Shown in pieces: positions 61,355 through 64,000 of a stretch of DNA of 64,000 nt. Both the position numbers and the translations under genes were made by a program. Position 1 is the first letter of the stretch; each line of letters begins with the position of its first letter. The stretch is from Chitinophaga pinensis (lineage in GTDB: Bacteria; Bacteroidota; Bacteroidia; Chitinophagales; Chitinophagaceae): NCBI GenBank assembly GCA_945878115.1, contig CAMDVD010000005.1, positions 33,789 to 97,788 on the forward strand. The letters are read 5' to 3'. The notes under the pieces are model-generated. The model had not been told where the DNA came from, did not search any database, and saw only the letters and a program-made list of their open reading frames with translations.

Positions 61355-63787
61355 TTACCGAATCAACATTACATCACCTCTTCGTGTATACTCTTTTTGA
61401 TCTGTAAGACAAGTGTATCGCAAAATATAATAATAGGTTCCAGATTCGGCATCTCTATTTTGATACAAACCTTTCCAACTATTTCTTTGGTCTGAAGTAT
61501 TCCAAACCCTTTGCCCCCAACGATTATACACCGCAAATTCTTTTAATGCCATGCCAGTACTTGTAACTAATTTCCATTCATCATTTATGCCATCACCATT
61601 AGGTGTAAATGCAGAAGGAATAAAAATTTCTTCGCAGCAATTGCCAGGTAAAATTTGGACCGTATCCTTTAACGTACAACCTGTTGCATCTGTAACAGAA
61701 ACAATATACCAGCCATAATATAAATCAGTTATTTTGCTGCTAGTTTGCACTGGACTTGTATTCCACAAATAGGCAAATGGAGAAACGCCACCTTGTGTAA
61801 ATACCTCTGCACTTCCTTCATAACCCCAGCCAGTACATCCTAAATCATGTTGTGAAGTAGTAATGAAAAAAGTCATTGGATCTACACCAACAGTAACAAC
61901 AGTATCCAATTGACAATCATTTGCATTGCGAATACTAACCGTATAAGTGCCTGTACTTAAACCATCAAATATGCCATAATGATTGATTTGAATTCTAGGT
62001 CTTAAGAGGAAAGTTAAACTGTCTGTAGAATTGGATTTGACCAATACACGGCCATTGTTTTTATTGCAATATACATTCGTAATTTCTACAGCGCTGATCG
62101 TTAATAAACCTGGTTCGTTTATACTGGCGAAAGAAGTATCTGCACAGCCTTTGTCGTCATGTACAATAAGGGTATACGCATTTTGAGTCAAGCCTGTGAA
62201 CAACCCATTTGTATTACTTGTGCCAGTTGGAAACAATGTGTAGGTATAATTATTTGTAGGCGTTACAGTTGCTTGTATGCTTCCATTTTGCTCGCCAAAA
62301 CATCTAATATCCTTGACGTCCATATTTTCAATAATAGGTACTGCAGAAGGTGCAACAGTAACGGGCAATGAAAGTGTGCATCCCTTTATGTCTTTTATGG
62401 TAATGGTGTATATGCCTGCAACTAAGCCTGAATAAGTATTCCCATTTTGAAATGCACCACCATTAAATGAATATAAAACTGCACCATTCGTGCTAGAACC
62501 ATTCACTGTAATTTGACCATCCTGCATTGGAATGCAAGACTCATTCTCAATATCCAAAGTGTTGGTAATCGGTTGTTCTACAACAATGGTATAAGCCAAT
62601 GTTTGCTTGGAAGTTAGTGGGCATCCATCATCTTGAAACGTAATGTAGAAAGTATAAGAGCCAGGAATTACAGGTTGTGTAAAATTCCAGGTGACAGTAA
62701 TAGTTGGGTTGAAGGTATTATTGCCATTCACAACATAATTCGCGTTGGGTGGTAATCCATTCACTAGTACATTTACTACTTGCGTATCTGGATCACTCGC
62801 TTGAATGTTGAAATTTACACTAGATGCAGAATTGCAAACTGTGATTTGATTTGCATTGTCAATGCTTCCAATAGATGTAGAAACAATAGAACCGAGTGGA
62901 GATTGGTTATTGCAGTTATTTAAAACGACTACCGTCATTTCTCGCATACTCGTTCCAACCACAACACCATTTCGTAATTCGGTTACTCTATTCACAACCA
63001 AAGAATTTTGAATAGCATTGGGTACAAAACTCATTTGACCTGTAGTGGGGCTAAATAAAAAACTACCAGAAGTAGTGGCTAATGGTTCGGAAAAAGTAAA
63101 AGGTGGTTGGTAAGCTATAAAGCCATTAAAGGTAGAGCCATCAAGGGCTGGTATTAAATCGAAATTCAATTGGTCCCCATCGATATCATAAGCGCCTTGG
63201 TTGTATTGTTGTGCGATATTGATACAAAAAAATGGTGTCGGAATAGAAGAATAAATGGCAGAGTTATTGGGTCCTATGGTATTGTCTAATGTCGCTTCTA
63301 AACTCATGAGCGAAGTGTTATTGCCAGTGCCATTGATGATATTGGTAATGGCATTGCTTCTACCTGCGCCTCCACCATTAGGTCCTCCCATATCTCCTGC
63401 AAATAAAAATCGCCAATTAGAAGGACCGCTTAATGTAACCGTATTCTTAAAAATAAATTGAGCGATACCTGGCAAAGAACCGCCATGACAAGAAGTGTAG
63501 TTTGCTTGTGATGGACAAACTGGAGTAACCTCCACCCCGAAATTTCCAAAAGGCAATAAGCTAATACTTGTGAAAAGGGAATTGCCATTATACACATCAA
63601 TTGTAGGAACCGATGTAGCTAAGTTGGGAAAAGAGTTTCCGCTACAATCGCCGTAAAGCGTCAATGTTACTTCATATTGATTGCCAGCAATATTGGTATA
63701 TCCAATTTCTCCACCAATAATATGGGAAGCATTTGCTAATTGTATGGTGCCAAGAAAAAAAAGAAAGAGTAGAAATGGGAATTTCAT
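61355..63787 (-). CDS. Large surface protein with T9SS type B sorting domain
   Basis: An 810-residue secreted protein. After a signal peptide (PFLLFLFFLGTIQLANAS) the N-terminus reads HIIGGEIGYTNIAGNQYEVT, then LYGDCSG, an opening shared by a broad family of Bacteroidota gliding-motility-associated surface proteins. Ig/PKD-like and SprB-type repeats follow (GCTLSLPVTVAPS, GCADTSFASINEP, GCTLKDTVQILPG). The C-terminal CHU_C domain (IPSAFTPNGDGINDEWKLV, YNRWGQRVW, YYYILRYTC) marks it for the type IX system. It may be an adhesin. Enzymatic domains are absent. Confidence 0.93.
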   Translation of the reverse strand: MKFPFLLFLFFLGTIQLANASHIIGGEIGYTNIAGNQYEVTLTLYGDCSGNSFPNLATSVPTIDVYNGNSLFTSISLLPFGNFGVEVTPVCPSQANYTSCHGGSLPGIAQFIFKNTVTLSGPSNWRFLFAGDMGGPNGGGAGRSNAITNIINGTGNNTSLMSLEATLDNTIGPNNSAIYSSIPTPFFCINIAQQYNQGAYDIDGDQLNFDLIPALDGSTFNGFIAYQPPFTFSEPLATTSGSFLFSPTTGQMSFVPNAIQNSLVVNRVTELRNGVVVGTSMREMTVVVLNNCNNQSPLGSIVSTSIGSIDNANQITVCNSASSVNFNIQASDPDTQVVNVLVNGLPPNANYVVNGNNTFNPTITVTWNFTQPVIPGSYTFYITFQDDGCPLTSKQTLAYTIVVEQPITNTLDIENESCIPMQDGQITVNGSSTNGAVLYSFNGGAFQNGNTYSGLVAGIYTITIKDIKGCTLSLPVTVAPSAVPIIENMDVKDIRCFGEQNGSIQATVTPTNNYTYTLFPTGTSNTNGLFTGLTQNAYTLIVHDDKGCADTSFASINEPGLLTISAVEITNVYCNKNNGRVLVKSNSTDSLTFLLRPRIQINHYGIFDGLSTGTYTVSIRNANDCQLDTVVTVGVDPMTFFITTSQHDLGCTGWGYEGSAEVFTQGGVSPFAYLWNTSPVQTSSKITDLYYGWYIVSVTDATGCTLKDTVQILPGNCCEEIFIPSAFTPNGDGINDEWKLVTSTGMALKEFAVYNRWGQRVWNTSDQRNSWKGLYQNRDAESGTYYYILRYTCLTDQKEYTRRGDVMLIR

Positions 63788-63929
63788 GTTTTGTAAATAG
63801 TGCCCGAAATTAACGCATAAACGCGAATCAAATTGCGAAAGCTTAAAAGTTAAATGATTCTGTCGAAGTCTGCCACAACGTAAGCTGGTTATGTAGCTAC
63901 TAGTTTACTTTGTATTCTAAACTAAGAAT

Positions 63930-64000
63930 ATGAACATACTAGATTTCAGTACACTCTACACTGACAATGAAAGTTGTATAACCCATTTCCGAAAAGAAAG
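63930..64000 (+). CDS. IS1595-family transposase, N-terminal fragment (cut by window edge)
   Basis: The last 71 bases encode MNILDFSTLYTDNESC and ITHFRKE. This matches the start of IS1595-type transposases (M-N-I-x-x-F...D-E-x-S-C-x-x-x-F-x-x-x-R), which precedes their zinc ribbon. Only about 23 residues are visible. The left inverted repeat should lie between 63790 and 63930, but I cannot place it without the other end. Confidence 0.6.
   Translation, partial: MNILDFSTLYTDNESCITHFRKE

Overview
The window is AT-rich chromosomal DNA of a Bacteroidota bacterium, most likely of the Chitinophagales/Saprospirales kind and probably uncultured. The evidence is several proteins with type IX secretion (T9SS) sorting domains of type A and type B, a TonB-dependent receptor, a GH92 mannosidase, a PorT-like barrel protein, and promoters of the Bacteroidota form TTTG-N18/19-TAnnTTTG. 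Many genes appear to start with TTG or GTG.

Layout. 1-7.2 kb: tail of an ftsE-like gene, then a surface-polysaccharide block of four GT4 glycosyltransferases, a sugar-type formyltransferase and a GT2 enzyme, followed by hflX. 8.47-14.71 kb: a tRNA-Asn(GTT) gene carrying a 6.2-kb integrated element. The element is bounded by a 48-bp copy of the tRNA 3' half and carries a tyrosine integrase, a helix-turn-helix excisionase-like gene, a VRR-NUC-like nuclease, two small DNA-binding-like proteins, a secreted cargo protein and two proteins I cannot place. 14.7-19 kb: a decayed accessory zone with remnants of a serine recombinase and an XRE regulator, a secreted repeat protein, and an SDR dehydrogenase between two copies of a 29-bp repeat that each precede a terminator, then an AraC regulator. 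19-25 kb: a lipid-phosphatase-like membrane protein, dtd, a MazG-like pyrophosphohydrolase, an MBOAT acyltransferase with an SGNH-like partner, a TPR protein and rpe. 25.2-26.3 kb: a HigBA-type toxin-antitoxin pair whose toxin has a nonsense codon, between dispersed repeats. 26.5-41.5 kb: M16 protease, GH92 mannosidase, TPR-adenylate cyclase, PhnA-like protein, a four-helix-bundle protein, a GT2 enzyme, a T9SS type B surface protein and the pyruvate dehydrogenase E1 beta subunit. 41.7-52 kb: a T9SS type A protein, small lipoprotein, a frameshifted TPR gene, B12-binding mutase subunit, enoyl-CoA hydratase, DUF1569 protein, a membrane-tethered receiver protein, an outer-membrane barrel and a DEAD-box helicase. 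51.7-55.3 kb: a probable copper/heavy-metal cluster (c-type cytochrome, HMA protein, TonB receptor, metal-binding lipoprotein, HYC_CC_PP protein). 55.3-63.8 kb: four large T9SS surface proteins, including two tandem DUF285 paralogues and one with seven 49-residue repeats that fit a seven-bladed propeller. The right edge enters an IS1595-like transposase.

Two things cut across regions. First, intergenic spaces hold several dispersed repeat families, the clearest being an 83-bp structured unit present three times and an associated T/A-rich hairpin that is arrayed four times at 49.4-49.6 kb. Second, three damaged reading frames (near 15.05, 36.27 and 46.01 kb) are each restored by removing one A from a run of 8 or 9 A, which points to homopolymer slippage, systematic sequence error, or slippage-tolerant expression. 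The best candidate for an undescribed system is the compact tRNA-Asn element, which resembles a phage satellite or minimal integrative element.
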